Notes: generated from the sequence alone by a model not told the origin. DNA of 64,000 nt from Lagopus muta (GCF_023343835.1 NC_064444.1:8609219-8673218); one strand, 5' to 3'. Counted from the first letter of the stretch, positions 46,213-58,610 are shown. Program-made: numbers and translations.

Positions 46213-47601
46213 GAGGTGTTTTGCAAGTAAAACTGTCTTTCTCGTGTCAGAGATACGTGTGATGCTCCTGAGGTTTTGGTCTGATTCACACACAGAAATG
46301 TCCTCTGAGCTTTTTAAGGACAGTTCTGTTGTGTGACTGAGTTTTACAACTGAGATAGCAGTACATTTCTGACGGTTGCAGTACCTCGTCTGGAGCAGTG
46401 GTGCAGTGCTGGACTTCAGATTGCTCGTAGATCTTAGGAAAGGAGAGAAACAGTCTCCGCTGCCCTGAGCTTCTTTCTCTTTAATGAGCAACAACTGCCT
46501 CAGAAGGATCAGGCGTGGTAGCATTAGCTTTGTGCTTTCTGTGTTTTCCATGGTGCTTTATTTACACGGCGCTCTAGGCTGCGCTCTGTGCCGTCTCTCA
46601 GTCCCAGTGTCTCTTAGCACTGGGTCACAGGCCTTCATTGCTGGCACTGGAGAGAGACTTCATTTACCGGAATTACTCCAGCGCCCATTTCAGCTTGGAC
46701 TGCCAAGAACAAGCCTGGATCGCAGCATTTCAGCATTGCTTCTCATGTGTTACTCTGAGGCTGCTCCAGCTGTGCCAGCCGTCTTGCTGACCATTCTGCT
46801 ACCTTCCAGCAGCATGGTGCAGCTATGTGGAAGGTATGGGCGCTGCTCCTTTCTTTCCTTCCCTTGCCTGTCTTTAATCTCCCTTCTGTAGCTCTGCAGG
46901 AATGTAAGATTGTTCCCAGCTTCTCATATCCTACTGTTACTCTCCGGCCATCTCTTCTTTCTGAATTAAAATAAAACAACAAACACCTAAATAAGGAAGC
47001 GACCCCTCTTTAAATACAGATTTCTGAACATTTCTACCCTATAGAGTTGAATCCAAATGTCTTTGTGGGCTCTCTTTTAGCTATGTGCCCATAAACATGA
47101 GGCTTGTCTCTATTTTTCAGCGATTGAAATCAAGACAGGTAGCAGTGCATTAGGGTGCAGGAGGCATTGTTCACTGATTGAACGTAAACTGCAAAATGCT
47201 CTCCATTAAAATGAAATGCCAGGCAGCATCCAAGAATTCCACTTCCCAGGTATGTAGCACTGTTTCCAGATTCCACTATTTTAGTTTATGCCACTTAGAG
47301 TAAGGGTCTCCACATTTGCAGACGTCTAAGTCCAGTTGCTAGATCCTTCGGCCTGGTAGGCTTGGTAGCCAAGGTGGTAAAGATCTAGGTCCAATCTGTT
47401 TATTTTATTACGTGAGTGAGATCAGCAGAGTGTACAGATAGCGTTTGCACAAGGAGTAATTTCAGCATGGCAGCTACCTTTGGCTTCAAGTTGGATATCG
47501 ATGTGGATGTGGATGTAGGGCTGAGACATTTTGCAGGATGTGCACATGAGCAGAAAAAAGAGAGTGCAACTGTGAATACAGAAGATATACTGAAATATTT
47601 G

Positions 47602-47715
47602 TGGTGCTTAAGGACGTGGTTTAGTAAGCATGGTGGTCATGGATTGATGGTTGGACAAGATCAATTTCGTAGTGTTCTCCAACCTGAACAGTTCTATGAT
47701 TTTATGATTTTCTAT
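47602..47715 (+). mobile_element. Short CR1-type 3' end insertion
   Basis: The segment reads GTGCTTAAGGACGTGGTTTAG, then GGTTGGACAAGAT, TTCTCCAACCTGAACAG and ATTCTATG-like units, a common avian CR1-related 3' end. The equivalent place in the duplicated arm (about 63180) lacks it, so it inserted after the duplication or was lost from the other arm. Confidence 0.7.
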
Positions 47716-48905
47716 GTGGATCTTGACGAAACCTGTGTTTCTGTGCAAACTGATGTTAGGCCAATTTTCTTGGCATGAACTGTATTGAAGCAATTAAAAA
47801 AAAAAGTCTCTCAAGGAACATCTATGTAAACCAAAAATAGACTAAAATGAAGCTAATGCCCACATTGCCTTTGAACTGCCAGCTGTTTGCTCTCTGTGCA
47901 GTCCACTTTAGTTTTTCACATTTTCCTACATGAGCTGTAAATCACACCTGTGCAGACATGAACAGAGCATTAGCACACAGGACCATTATGTGCTTAATAC
48001 ACTATGTAGAACTGTCCTAATCACTGGGTTTAGGGCATGTGGAACTGAAAAAGAGTGAGTGATTTTAAAGGCATATTTACAAAACAGGAATCCTAGGGCA
48101 AGATCTGCTGACATTTGTTAAAAAAAAAATAAATCAAATCAAAGCCTGAGCTTGGAAAAAAAACCTCAAATGCTGTCAGACTGTCACAGCAGATTGGTAA
48201 TCTATTTCTATTCAGTGTTTTGTTACTTTTCTTTCATGTCATGCTCAAGGATAAGTGTGAGCTCACGTGGAAGTAAAGCCTCCTCATGTTTCAGTGGGAT
48301 TAAAAGCGTTCCTACCACTCAAATTGTTGCATACGGTTCCTGTACTGCAGTTGTGGAGAAAACCTCTCTTAGCTGTTGCAGAACTCGTGTATGGTGAGAT
48401 ACCAGCCAAACATTTCTGAATGCACAGGACTGAGTGGCGGGTGGAGCGCTGACCCTGCAGGAAAAGCTAGGATCTTTCCTGTACTGCTTTTGTCAAGAAG
48501 TGTGCATGAGTAGGAGAGTTTTCCGGGTCTGTTCTCTGTGTAGTGAAAGTAAGTGCTGACTTAATTGTTAAAGACGGCAATGGTAACGGTTCTGCAGCAG
48601 CAAGAATCTGCTGGTGTTCTGAGGACTGCTTCCAGTGCTTCTTTAAGCAAATCCCTGCTGCGTGAAGTGCTGTGAAGAGCAGTTATAAAGAGCCCTGGGC
48701 AGCTGGTGTGAGACTTGTGGGGCCGTTCTGCACAGCCCAAGGTTCGCCTATTCCCATGTACAGATAAGCTGCATTACGCTCCCCTTGGAGCAGTGCCATG
48801 CTGTCATGGCAGTTGTTCAAGGCTGGTCCCGGCCGATTCGGTTCACAGCTTGAGCACTGCTTTCCTTATCCCTGTTTGCATTGCGCAACAGCTTTACTGG
48901 CAGAG

Positions 48906-48912
48906 TATAAAG
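48906..48912 (+). promoter_or_regulatory. TATA box of the intact esterase gene
   Basis: TATAAAG lies 65 nt before the start codon, in the usual position for a start of transcription near 48935-48940. An HNF1-like palindrome (CTTAATTGTTAAA, 48560-48572) lies about 350 nt further upstream and is repeated in the duplicated arm at 63970-63982. Confidence 0.7.
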
Positions 48913-48970
48913 GCAGCGCACAGAGTCGATCAGGGTGTGAGTAGGCTGCAGAGTGGCAACTGAGAAGAAC

Positions 48971-51900
48971 ATGCTGCTGTCCGTGATCCTCACCGCCGGG
49001 CTCACAGCACTCGTAGCTACTGGTAAGCTTCCAAAATGTTTTTCACTGTTGCCTGCTGCGAGGAGTTAGAGTGCGTGTGCAGTTTGCTTACCCATGGCAG
49101 TCCCAGCTCAAAGGAGGCCTGAAGTCCCAACCCTGCTGCACAGAGCTGAGGTCTGAACAGCAAAGAGCTCTTTGTTTCTTTCTCTGGTCTGCTTTCAGGC
49201 ATTTTCCCCTTTTTTTTTTTTTCTTTGGTCTCATTTTTTTTTCACGTGCAGCTAGCAAAACTAAATTCCTATTGCAATATTTTGTCTGCTGAGTCAGAGA
49301 CTCCAATATGCCGTGTTTGTTGTTTGACTCTGATAAATTTCCCTCTGAGATTAAAGTAAATCTTACCTGAATGTTTGTGCCATTTGTGCATGCGTGCCAG
49401 ACTGTTTTCAGGTATGGTAGAAGGTGTTTTCTGTTTGTCTGTAGGGTCTATCGAGATTCCCAAGTGTGTTTTGTGCACTCACAGATCCTTTCCTAAATCA
49501 GGAAATGCCTTTTCTTTATGAGGGCAATCCGGTGGACTTTTAAGTAACAACAATCCTCACCCGGTTAGTGATGGGTGTGGAGAGTAAGCACGTTACATGC
49601 TGCAGGCACGGTGTAGCTGAGAGAGATCATAGCTGGGAGCACTATCAGAATGGAGGCTGAACTTCAGTCAGCTCACAGAATCACAGAATCACCCGGGTTG
49701 GAAGGGACCTCAAGGATCATGTAGTTCCAACCCCCCTGCCTAGCAGGGCCACCAAACATACACATTCAGATCAGGTTGCCCAGGACCCCGTCCAACCTGG
49801 CCTTAAACACGTCCAAGGACGGGGCATCCACAACCTCCCTGGGCAGCCCGTTCCAGGGCCTAACCTCTCTCCTAGTAAAGAACTTCCCCCTAACATCCAA
49901 CCTAAATCTTCCCTCCTTCAACTTGGATCCATTTCCCCTAGTCTGCTCTAGCAATTAGCGTTTGTTGAAGGCTTGTTTTTGAAAAGGAGTTATTGAAACC
50001 AAGAGCAGGTGTGCATTCAGGTAGGCAAAGCTCTTAGAAAGCTGTCAGTTGCTCACTAGGAGGCCATTCCGTGATGTGATGTTGTGCACGCACCCCCCAG
50101 GGCAAAAAGCAGAGCAGCCAGAAGTGGTGACCAAATACGGCACTGCCCGAGGATACCAAATCAAAGTTGATGCGGCTGAGAGGAGCGTAAATGTCTTTCT
50201 GGGACTTCCTTTTGCTAAGCCTCCTGTTGGACCACTGAGGTTTTCTGAGCCCCAGCCTCCTGAGCCATGGCAAGGTGTCAGAGATGCCACTTCCTACCCA
50301 CCAATGTAAGTAAAGCAGGAAGAAAAGCTTTTATGTTCCCCATCATTTTTTTATGTTCTCACTGATTTCATATTACCTGCAGTTTGAGGATGCTGATACG
50401 CAGGCTGATCAAAAGTAAAAAAAAATATTAGAGAAAGACAGAGTTCCCAGTGAGTCACATGCTTGATTGATCATGTATGAAACACACATCTGTTGTAATC
50501 TATTTTTTAATTGTTTTACTCCACTTGTATTACTGCTCTTTTAACTGCTTCTAGCCTAATCCCCATAATTGCAATATAAAATCTACTGAAGCTATATGTT
50601 AATTAATTTGCAATATAATTGAAGAACTTATAGCTGTATCAGTCTGCTAGTATTCTGTAAGGTTTTGCAATACGTAAAATTACATCTGTTTTCAAAATGT
50701 ACTGCTCTAGACTCTGGCCCCTTTTTGCACATCTCATGCCAACTCAACTGGAGAAAATGTTAAAAAACACTGTATGTTTCCGATGCCAGCACTATAGAAA
50801 TGTACTGAACTTTTCTTTTTTTTTTGCTAGAAATACAAACATTTTCGACATACAGCTGTGAATTTTTTTTTATCTCTATTGATTTTTATTTCTCTTATTT
50901 TTTCAGGTGTCTACAGGATAAAGTAACAGGACAGTTTTTTTCAGATGTTATTACTAATAGAAAAGAAAAAGTTCGTCTCCAGGTGTCTGAAGATTGCTTA
51001 TACCTGAATATATATACACCTGTTTCTACAAAAACACAGGAGAAGCTGCCGGTAAGGAAAATCAGTACAAAACCTCTAGCAGGCTCGATGGCTTCTGTGA
51101 TTTGATGTGACAGATTGAGCCTGACCTTGAATCTTCTAACAGCTTCCTGAGGATGACAGTACTGTACTGCAAACTTGCAACCTGTACAGTATGTGGACTT
51201 ACTGGCACAGTTTTTAACGATTGACAAATAAAATCTTACTGGTTTTTTACTTAGGCAGTGTTTGATTTCCTGCAGGGCACTGGTAAAATTCAGGTATTTA
51301 ATGAAATCAGTGTGTGTTGTGAGGCTGCCAGCCTCCAATTTGAAAGACATTGACCATTTGTGAAATGTAACCTGAAGGACTCATGAGTGAAGCAGCAGAA
51401 ACAAGGGTTTTCAGTCTGTGTCACAGGGAGCTTTTCCCTGTGCTGAACTGTTTCTGTTTGTTCCCATTCCAGGTCTTTGTATGGATCCATGGGGGTGGAT
51501 TAGTTTTTGGAGCAGCATCATCCTATGATGGCTCAGCATTAGCAGCCTTTGACAACGTGGTTGTTGTGGCAATTCAGTACAGATTGGGTATAGCTGGATA
51601 CTTTAGGTAAGACAGGCTGTCTTCAATTTTGATAAACGATTTCTAATGTTATGCATGGAAATCCTTTGTGGAAAGGCCTGTGGAGTACTTGCTTTGGCAA
51701 ATAAACTCTGTTTCTTAATTACCCATGCAGCAGTTGGGAGCAACTTACAAGTCCCAGGTCTGCTTCAGAGACTGCTGTGGCTTGATTGCTGGCCTGATCT
51801 CAACCCTTTTCAAGCCAATTCTTTTTCAGTTACGTAGAGAGGCTCCTTCACAGCTGATTCCTTGTCCTGCACACTGTATTTATCTGAGTGTTGTTTTTTT

Positions 51901-54900
51901 CCACATCAGGCATTTAAAGAAGTCTGTTCTTTCTTTCTAGCACTGGGGATAGGCATGCTCGTGGTAACTGGGGGTATTTGGACCAAGTGGCAGCTCTTCA
52001 GTGGATTCAGGAAAATATCATACACTTTGGAGGAGACCCGGGATCTGTCACCATCTGTGGTGAATCTGCAGGGGGAATCAGTGTATCTGCTCTGGTAAGT
52101 TCACCACAGGCAGGAATGTTTATTATTTGAGAAAGAAACCCACTGTCCACGATCACTCTCAGTACATTAATGAAAAATCAGTGAGAAAACGTGGGTGGCT
52201 TTTGGGTAAAGCACACATCACCTCAGTCTGATACACAGCTGATAACAGTGCAGCTTCTGGCTGTTGAAAGTGTTCTTTTTGTACCCAGATGATGTCGCTT
52301 AGAATCCCAGATGTCGTTTGTCCTCTTCAAATTTGAATGTCCGTTTGCTCCCGACTTCTCTCTTAGAGCTGTATTTTCCCCTTCTGCAGCACAGCCAGTC
52401 TGTTGGACATCTGTGTACCTGATTCATACCTGGCTTGCAGTGTTGTTCCCTGAAGTCTTGTAAGCAAAGCTTTATGGGAGGGGAAGGGCAGGCGTGGATT
52501 TATCCCTGTTAATGCTGCCAGAGACCTTTGCACAGCAGAACTCTGATCAGAGGCCACAGAGTAACACTCGGGTGACATTTTTTTCAAAAAAGGCAGTTTC
52601 TGATATTGAAGTCCTGTGTCATGAATAGAATGCATTTCCAGTAATGCCTGTTCTTGTTTCTGGATGCTGCTGCTTTTTTCCAGGTCTTATCTCCACTGGC
52701 AAAGGGCTTGTTCCACAAGGCCATTTCAGAGAGTGGTACTACAATTAGGGCTTTATTCACTGAAAAGCCTGAGAAGGAAGCACAGGTGGGTATTTTGCGG
52801 CATATTTAATGTTTGAGATAGTCTTGAACGTCTTAAATGCTTTATTCCAAAAAGTGGATCTAGATTTTTTTTTTTCTTGTGGAATTTCAACCACCTTCAT
52901 TAGAGACAGGATTCCTGTTTGCAGTAATACACGCTGGGTGATACTTTGCTTTCCAAGTACTCAAATATTCCCAGATGTCTGAGTGAAAGCAGAATATCGA
53001 GGAAGCAGAGGGAGAAGGCAGTGAATGAGTATGAAATGTACAGGAGTATACTGTCTTCAGAAAAAGTTGAGCTGCTGTTTTTGACAGGAAAATGGTACCA
53101 AATCCAAATACTGTTCTCTTTCCCTTCCGCCTGGTGCCCGATGTGCTCAAAGGAACAAAACTTTATTTAGCCTGGTTATAATTAAAAAGAAGAGCCCAAT
53201 TCAACCCAATTTGTCACGTGTAAGAAACAATCTCCAAGAGCTTTGTTTTGCTAATCTGGGATGTAAAAGAGGCAGCGTTGCAATGAAAAAGTTCTTCCTT
53301 ATGTCTAATCTATACCTCCTCTGATACTACTTGCAGCCATTACCCCGTGTGCTGCTCGTTGCCTAGGAGAAGAGGCCAAATCCCTCTTCACTACAGCCTC
53401 CCTTCAGGAAGTTGCAGAGTGCTATGAGGTCTCCCCTGAGCCTCCTCTTCTCCAGACTGAACAATCCCAGCTCCCTCAGCTGCTCCTCATAAGACTTGTG
53501 CTCCAGACCCCTCACCAGTTTCGTTGCCCCTCTCTGGACACGCTCCAGGACCTCATCATCTTTCCTGTAGTAAGGGGCCCAAAACTGAACGCAGTACTCA
53601 AGTTGCGGCCTCACCAGTGCTGAGTAGAGGGGGATGATCACCTCCCTGCTCCTGCTGGCCATACTATTTCTAATGCAGGCCAGGATGCTGTTGGCCCTCT
53701 TGGCCACCTGGGCACACTGCTGGCTCATGTTCAGCCGAGCATCAACCAACACCCCCAGGTCCTTCTCTTCTTCACAATCATCCAGCCACTCATCCCCAAG
53801 CCTGTAACGCTGCATGGGGTTGTGCCCAAGGTGCAGGACCCGACACTTGGCCTTGTTGAACCTCATCCTATTCATCTCAGCCCAGTGATCCAGCCTGTCT
53901 AAATCCCTCTGAAGGGCCGCCCTACCCTCAGGCAGATCGACACCACCTCCCAGCTTGTTGTCATCTTCAAACTTACTGAGGGTGCACTCAATCTTCTCAT
54001 CTAGGTCATCAATAAAGATATTAAACAAGATAGGCCCCAGTACTGAGCCCTGGAGGACACCACTTGAAAGGGGCACCAGCTGGACTTAACTCCATTCACC
54101 ACTACCCACTGGGCATGGCCCTCTAGCCAGTTCCTTACCCAAAGAAGTATATACCTGTTCAGACCATGGGCAGCCAGTTTCCCCAGAAGAAGCCTGTGAG
54201 AGATTGTGTCAAAGGCTTTGCTGAAGTCTAGGTAGACTGCATCTACAGCCCTTCCCTCATCTACCAGACTGGTCACCCAGTCATAGAAGGAGATGAGGTT
54301 GATCAAGCATGACCCGCCTTTCACTAACCCATGCTGGCTGGGCCTGATCCTCTGGACAGTGCACACATGCCGTGCAGTCTCATCCAAGATGATTTGCTCC
54401 ATAACTTTCCCTGGTACTGAATTCAGGCTAACAGGCCTATAGTTCCACAGATCCTCCTTACAGCCCTTCTTGAAGATGGGAGTCACATCGGCAAGCCTCC
54501 AATCCTCTGGGACCTCACCAGTTAACCAGGAGTGCTGATAGATGACCGAGAACGGCTCAGAAATCACTCCTGCCAGCTCCCTCAGCACCCAAGGGTGCAG
54601 CCCATCCGGTCCCATGGACTTGTGACAGTCCAGATGGAGGAGAAGCTCTCTGACTGTCTCCACGTGAATCGCTGGGGGCATATTCTGAGCAGCATCCCAG
54701 ATTTCCAGATCAAGGCATAAAAAGCCCAGATAACTGATCTGGCTATTAAAGGCAGATGTAAAGCCAGACCTCAGCCCTTCTCCTTGTCCTCAGTGGACAC
54801 ATTCCCTGCTGCATCAAGCATAGATGAGAATTATCTTTGGTTCTTCTTTTGCCATTGATATATTTATAAAAGGGTTTTTTATTGCCTTTTACTGCAGCGG

Positions 54901-57900
54901 CCAACCTGAGTTCAAGTTGGGCTTTCGCCATCCTAACTTCCTCCCTGCATACCTTAGCTACTTCTTTGTAATCACCCCAAGAAGCCTGCCCCTTCTTCCA
55001 GAGCAGACTGTGACTTATTATTATTGATTGCAGAGAATTGCTGCTGCATCTGGCTGTGAGAAATCCAGTTCTGCCGCTCTGGTTGAATGCTTAAGAGGAA
55101 AAACAGAGGAAGAGATAGAACAGATAATTCTAAAAATGGTAGGTGAAATTATACCTTGTATATGAGGGGCCTTTCAAATTTGATCATAACAGAGCATGCT
55201 GTACATGTCCTGTAATATTAAGAGAACTTGAAGAATATCTAACATCTGTCCCTTCTTTATGTTTTCAGGATATGACAGCATTGCAGCTATGCCATACCTC
55301 ACCTGAGAACTGTGAACAGGTTCGTTCTCTTTAACTCTGTATGGGCATTGAGCTACACGTGTCTCACTGTCAGGTTCTGTCAAGGGAAGAGACAAGAGTA
55401 TGAGAATCACAGTTTCTCCTGGAGAGCCTGAACATTACTTAACATCACAATTTTGTCCTTCTCTAAATTTCTTACTACAATTCTGGTTATCCTGTTACTT
55501 TGCAGTTCCAATGTAGAAGTTAGATTTTCTCTAACCTCTCCGTTCATTCGTACCAGGACATTTCTAACTAAGAGGAGATGTAAATTAACAATAACCTACA
55601 TTTCACAAGTATTTAAACACAATGCTAATCTTTGCAAATCTTCTCTGGTTCAAAGCATTGGTTGTGGAAAACAAAGAGAGCTTGAATACTACTATTCTTA
55701 TATTTTCACTTGATGCGTTCATTTGCTGAAGCCTTGACTTTGTTTCTTTGTTTTTTTTCAGGCTTCCATGTTCATCAGTTCATGTGTGGATGGTGTTTTT
55801 TTCCCAAAGAGTCCCAGGCAATTACTGTCTGAAAAAGCAATCAATCCAGTCCCATACATAATAGGAGTGAATAACTGTGAATTTGGATGGGTAATTCCTA
55901 AAGTAAGAGACTTTCAATGGCATTGTTCAGATATGATTTTGTATGTAAGATTTCCTCATAAATGTGTATTCTCTTTTTTATGCAGATGATGAAATTTCCT
56001 GATTTTACAGACGGTCTGGACAAAGAAGTTGCCCGTCAAGTATTACAGAGCTCGTTTGTATTATCATTTGAGGTGAGAGACCATGTCTAGAATGTAGTGG
56101 AATGTTGTGCTGCAGAACTGAGGCTACAGAGAAACACTCAGATGACATTTTTTCAAAAACGGCAGTTTCTGATATTAATATTCTATGTCAGTGATCAGAA
56201 TGCTATTTCATCGTGGGGATAATTCCATATTCACATTTCGTATTGCTAATAGTGATGGATCAACATGGAAGATACTCCAAATCTCTATCCTACATGCCCC
56301 ACCTTTCAAAAAGGAATGCAGTGGAAATCCAGAAGCAATGCAGGCAGCTAAACACAGGTCCCATGACATTCAAGATGCACTAGGTTATCCAAGATACGCG
56401 TTCTACCAGCAGATGTGACACAACTCCTACAGAACATACGAGCCTTTCTGAAGCTTCACATGGAGAATAGAAAGGACACCTGGGGATGCCTAAAATGGCA
56501 CCAGGAGACCTGCATGTAGACAGGGGAGGTTTTGCTTCCCTGTGTTTTACAAAGCTCTCAGCTTTCTGGTTGCTTTGTGCTCTCCTGAAACCACGAAACT
56601 TGAAAAATTGCAGATTAATAGGTTAGAATTAAGAAGTTGATAAACATAGCCAGTACTTGTAAAGGGCCATGTAGAGCCATAGGAATCTATCATAATCTGG
56701 GAATGGCAGAGCCCAGGGTTTTTCTGAAAGGGAGTAAGTAATGGCCGTCTGCAGCAAGAAATGGATCTTATGCAATCCAGCAGGATTTCATTTCTCTTAC
56801 GAGGGTTGTTTCCCCAGAAGGAAGAACAGAGGACCGTATCCATCTCTTAGCATCACCACTTGCTCTATATTTAGAGGCATTTGAGAGCATCCTTTTGGAT
56901 CTTGCAAATCTCTTCTCCCAAAGAACATCCATGTTAGGTAAAGGTGCACCACTGTGAACTGTGAGCTCTGCTTGGACGCAGCAGGGGATTTTTTCTGAAA
57001 GATGGTGATGTTTGGAGTCCAGCCAGGGAGACGCAGGTGGCACTCTCAGTTTACACTGTTACTCCTTTTAGGGTGGGTTCTCATCATGAAAAGTACCTTT
57101 CTTGTTCATTCCAGGGTATTTCTTCTCACATTGTTGATCTTGTATTCAATGAATACATTGGGAAAGCAGAGAGCCGTGCTCAGGTGCGAGATGGCCTTCT
57201 TGATGCAATAGGAGATCACATGTTTGTTTTCTCTGCCATTGAAGTGGCTAGGTACCACAGAGGTGAGTTTCCAGTTCAGCATCTATTCAAACAAATGTTG
57301 TCTTCCATTCTTGAGTGTGTCTGTGGACTTTATGTATGCGTCACACTTTGCTATCAGAAGATCTGCTAGTGTTTTGATTTTGTCAATTTAGCTTTGGTGA
57401 AAGTTCATCATCATTGTTGACTGGCATTTGCAATACGAGCATTCTTGCGTTCAATTTTATTTTCTGTTAGATGCTGGCCACCCAGTCTACTTCTATGAAT
57501 TTCAACATCGACCAAGCACAGCCTCAGGCGTCGTTCCAGAGTTTGTAAAAGCAGATCATGCAGATGAGATTGCCTTTGTCTTTGGAAGGCCATTCTTAGC
57601 AGGTGATGTATCTGTGCTTGCTAAACAATTCTTTTAAAATCAACACTGTTATTAATTTCTCTCACCTGAGGACTTTCAGAATAGAATTTCGCTTAGTAAC
57701 ACTGGAATCAAAATAAGCTGGTTTTTTTTCTGTTTTTGGTAATAGTTACTTGTCATTAATGAATTCATCTGCTCTGCTCACATAGAACTTCCACAGCCCA
57801 GAGTAACAAGTAGGTTCATAGAATGGTGTGGACTGGAAGGGTCCCTTAGAGATGATCTTGTCCACAGCCCCTTTGAACTGGTTACAGTGTATTGGAATTG

Positions 57901-58610
57901 ACTGGACTGCTGTTTTTTGATATTGATTTTTGAATATTGCCATTTCTTCTCTCACTTTGCAGGGAATGCTACGGAAGGAGAAAGTAAACTTAGCAGAACT
58001 GTTATGAAGTACTGGACTAACTTTGCTAGAAACGGGTGAGATCCGTAGCGCTAACTACAGCTCAAGTTTTGTCTGTGCTGCCTGAAGCGTAGCAGCAGCA
58101 TGGTAGTTCCTGTCAATGTGGCAGAGTTTAAGATAAGTACTGAAACAAATAGTTTCTCTTCTTGACGATTGCAAGAAGAACTCTGGAAACGAACACTCAA
58201 TCCCAAACAAAATCCAAGAGCTTTTTGTATCTGCAGTGGAGGATTAGATCCCCGAGTAAGGGCAAACATCATTACGTGTTTGCTGTTCCAGTGATGAGCG
58301 TTTTGATAAAAACATCCATCTGTTCAGCTACTAGAATCGTGCAATCTGAGCTCCTGTTAGTCTTCTGAAACCACCTCAGGTTGAGAAGTCAGAGCACAAC
58401 GGAGAGGTAACTTTTCATTTTTGTGCTTCCAGAAATCCCAATGGGGAAGGCTTGGTGCATTGGCCTCAGTATGGTCTGGATGAAAGATACCTGGAAATAG
58501 ACCTCATACAAAAGGCAGCAAAGAAACTGAAAGAAGACAAAATGGAGTTTTGGGTACAGCTCACAGAACAGATGAGGAGTGAAAGAAGGCGAGAGCACAC
58601 AGATTTGTGA
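48971..58610 (+). CDS. Carboxylesterase, medium-chain fatty acyl-CoA hydrolase-like
   Basis: Fourteen coding exons: 48971-49022, 50101-50305, 50907-51051, 51473-51606, 51941-52094, 52684-52785, 55034-55138, 55269-55319, 55762-55902, 55986-56072, 57115-57262, 57471-57602, 57963-58035, 58433-58610. All are GT-AG, phases agree, and the total is 568 aa (551 without exon 8). Residues 1-18 are a signal peptide. Oxyanion loop HGGG 140-143, nucleophile Ser221 in GESAGG, Glu356 in NNCEFGW and His471 in ADHADE form the carboxylesterase triad. Likely disulfides are C87-C116 and C272-C283. The C-terminus HTDL is an ER-retention type. From memory it is very close to the duck medium-chain S-acyl hydrolase (thioesterase B), which hydrolyses acyl-CoA thioesters and esters and is abundant in the uropygial gland. 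It belongs to the CES2/3/4A group by position, so I give no symbol. CR1 copies lie in introns 1, 6 and 12. The first ATG follows the TATA box by 65 nt. Confidence 0.95.
49673..49953 (-). mobile_element. CR1 LINE 3' end in esterase intron 1
   Basis: The plus strand reads CACAGAATCACAGAATCACC, then GGTTGGAAGGGACCT, GTTCCAACCCCC, CAGGTTGCCCAGG and GGGCATCCACAACCTCCC. This is the reverse complement of a CR1 3' region of about 280 bp with its ATTCTGTG tail at 49673. Truncated at its 5' end. Confidence 0.93.
52553..52640 (+). repeat. Copy 1 of an unclassified ~90-bp intronic repeat
   Basis: Shares the block CACAGAGTAACACTCGGGTG and the following GACATTTTTTTCAAAAAA-GGCAGTTTCTGATATT with 56120-56205, with several mismatches. 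It lies in esterase intron 6. The family is unknown to me; this may be a local duplication within the gene. Confidence 0.7.
53280..55010 (-). mobile_element. CR1 LINE with RT, antisense in esterase intron 6
   Basis: On the minus strand, coding blocks run in order. First comes the pre-RT segment [20 protein letters not shown] (near 54930). The RT starts with [55 protein letters not shown] and [13 protein letters not shown] (54681-54001), then continues in another frame with [20 protein letters not shown], the catalytic motif as FEDD instead of FADD, and [15 protein letters not shown] to about 53363. The frame change and the altered motif show a dead copy. The usual CR1 3' terminus is missing near 53280, so it has also lost its 3' end, unlike typical 5'-truncated copies. 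Its other edge stops about 20 nt before the exon 7 acceptor. Confidence 0.93.
55269..55319 (+). other. Esterase exon 8, likely cassette exon
   Basis: A 51-nt, phase-0 exon encoding [17 protein letters not shown], with acceptor TTTTCAG and a weak donor CAG|GTTCGT. Mammalian carboxylesterases have a small exon at this place. The duck enzyme, as I recall it (LKMPPMFIS), has no residues here, so inclusion may be optional. Skipping keeps the frame. Confidence 0.6.
56120..56205 (+). repeat. Copy 2 of the unclassified ~90-bp intronic repeat
   Basis: Intron 10 counterpart of the 52553-52640 segment, in the same orientation. Similarity fades at both ends. Confidence 0.7.
57814..57872 (-). mobile_element. 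CR1 tail fragment in esterase intron 12
   Basis: TTCATAGAATGGTGTGGACT followed by GGAAGGGTCCCTTAGAGATGATCTTG matches the reverse complement of a CR1 3' terminus. About 60 bp remain. Confidence 0.8.

Larger units (their letters stand above)
45882..48905. other. Intergenic DNA between the two esterase genes
   Basis: Holds the presumed 3' UTR of the decayed copy, one CR1-type insertion (47602-47715) and the upstream region of the intact hydrolase gene. Frames at 46201-46551 and 46484-46891 recur in the duplicated arm only because the DNA is duplicated. I see no coding signature in them. Confidence 0.6.

Noticed and set aside
46201-46891. Overlapping frames of 116 and 135 codons, repeated at 61418-62108
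   Set aside because: They are conserved only because the DNA is a recent near-identical duplicate. The reading has no protein character.
53363-54681. Two large minus-strand frames of 226 and 237 codons
   Set aside because: They are CR1 reverse-transcriptase sequence inside an esterase intron, not a host gene.
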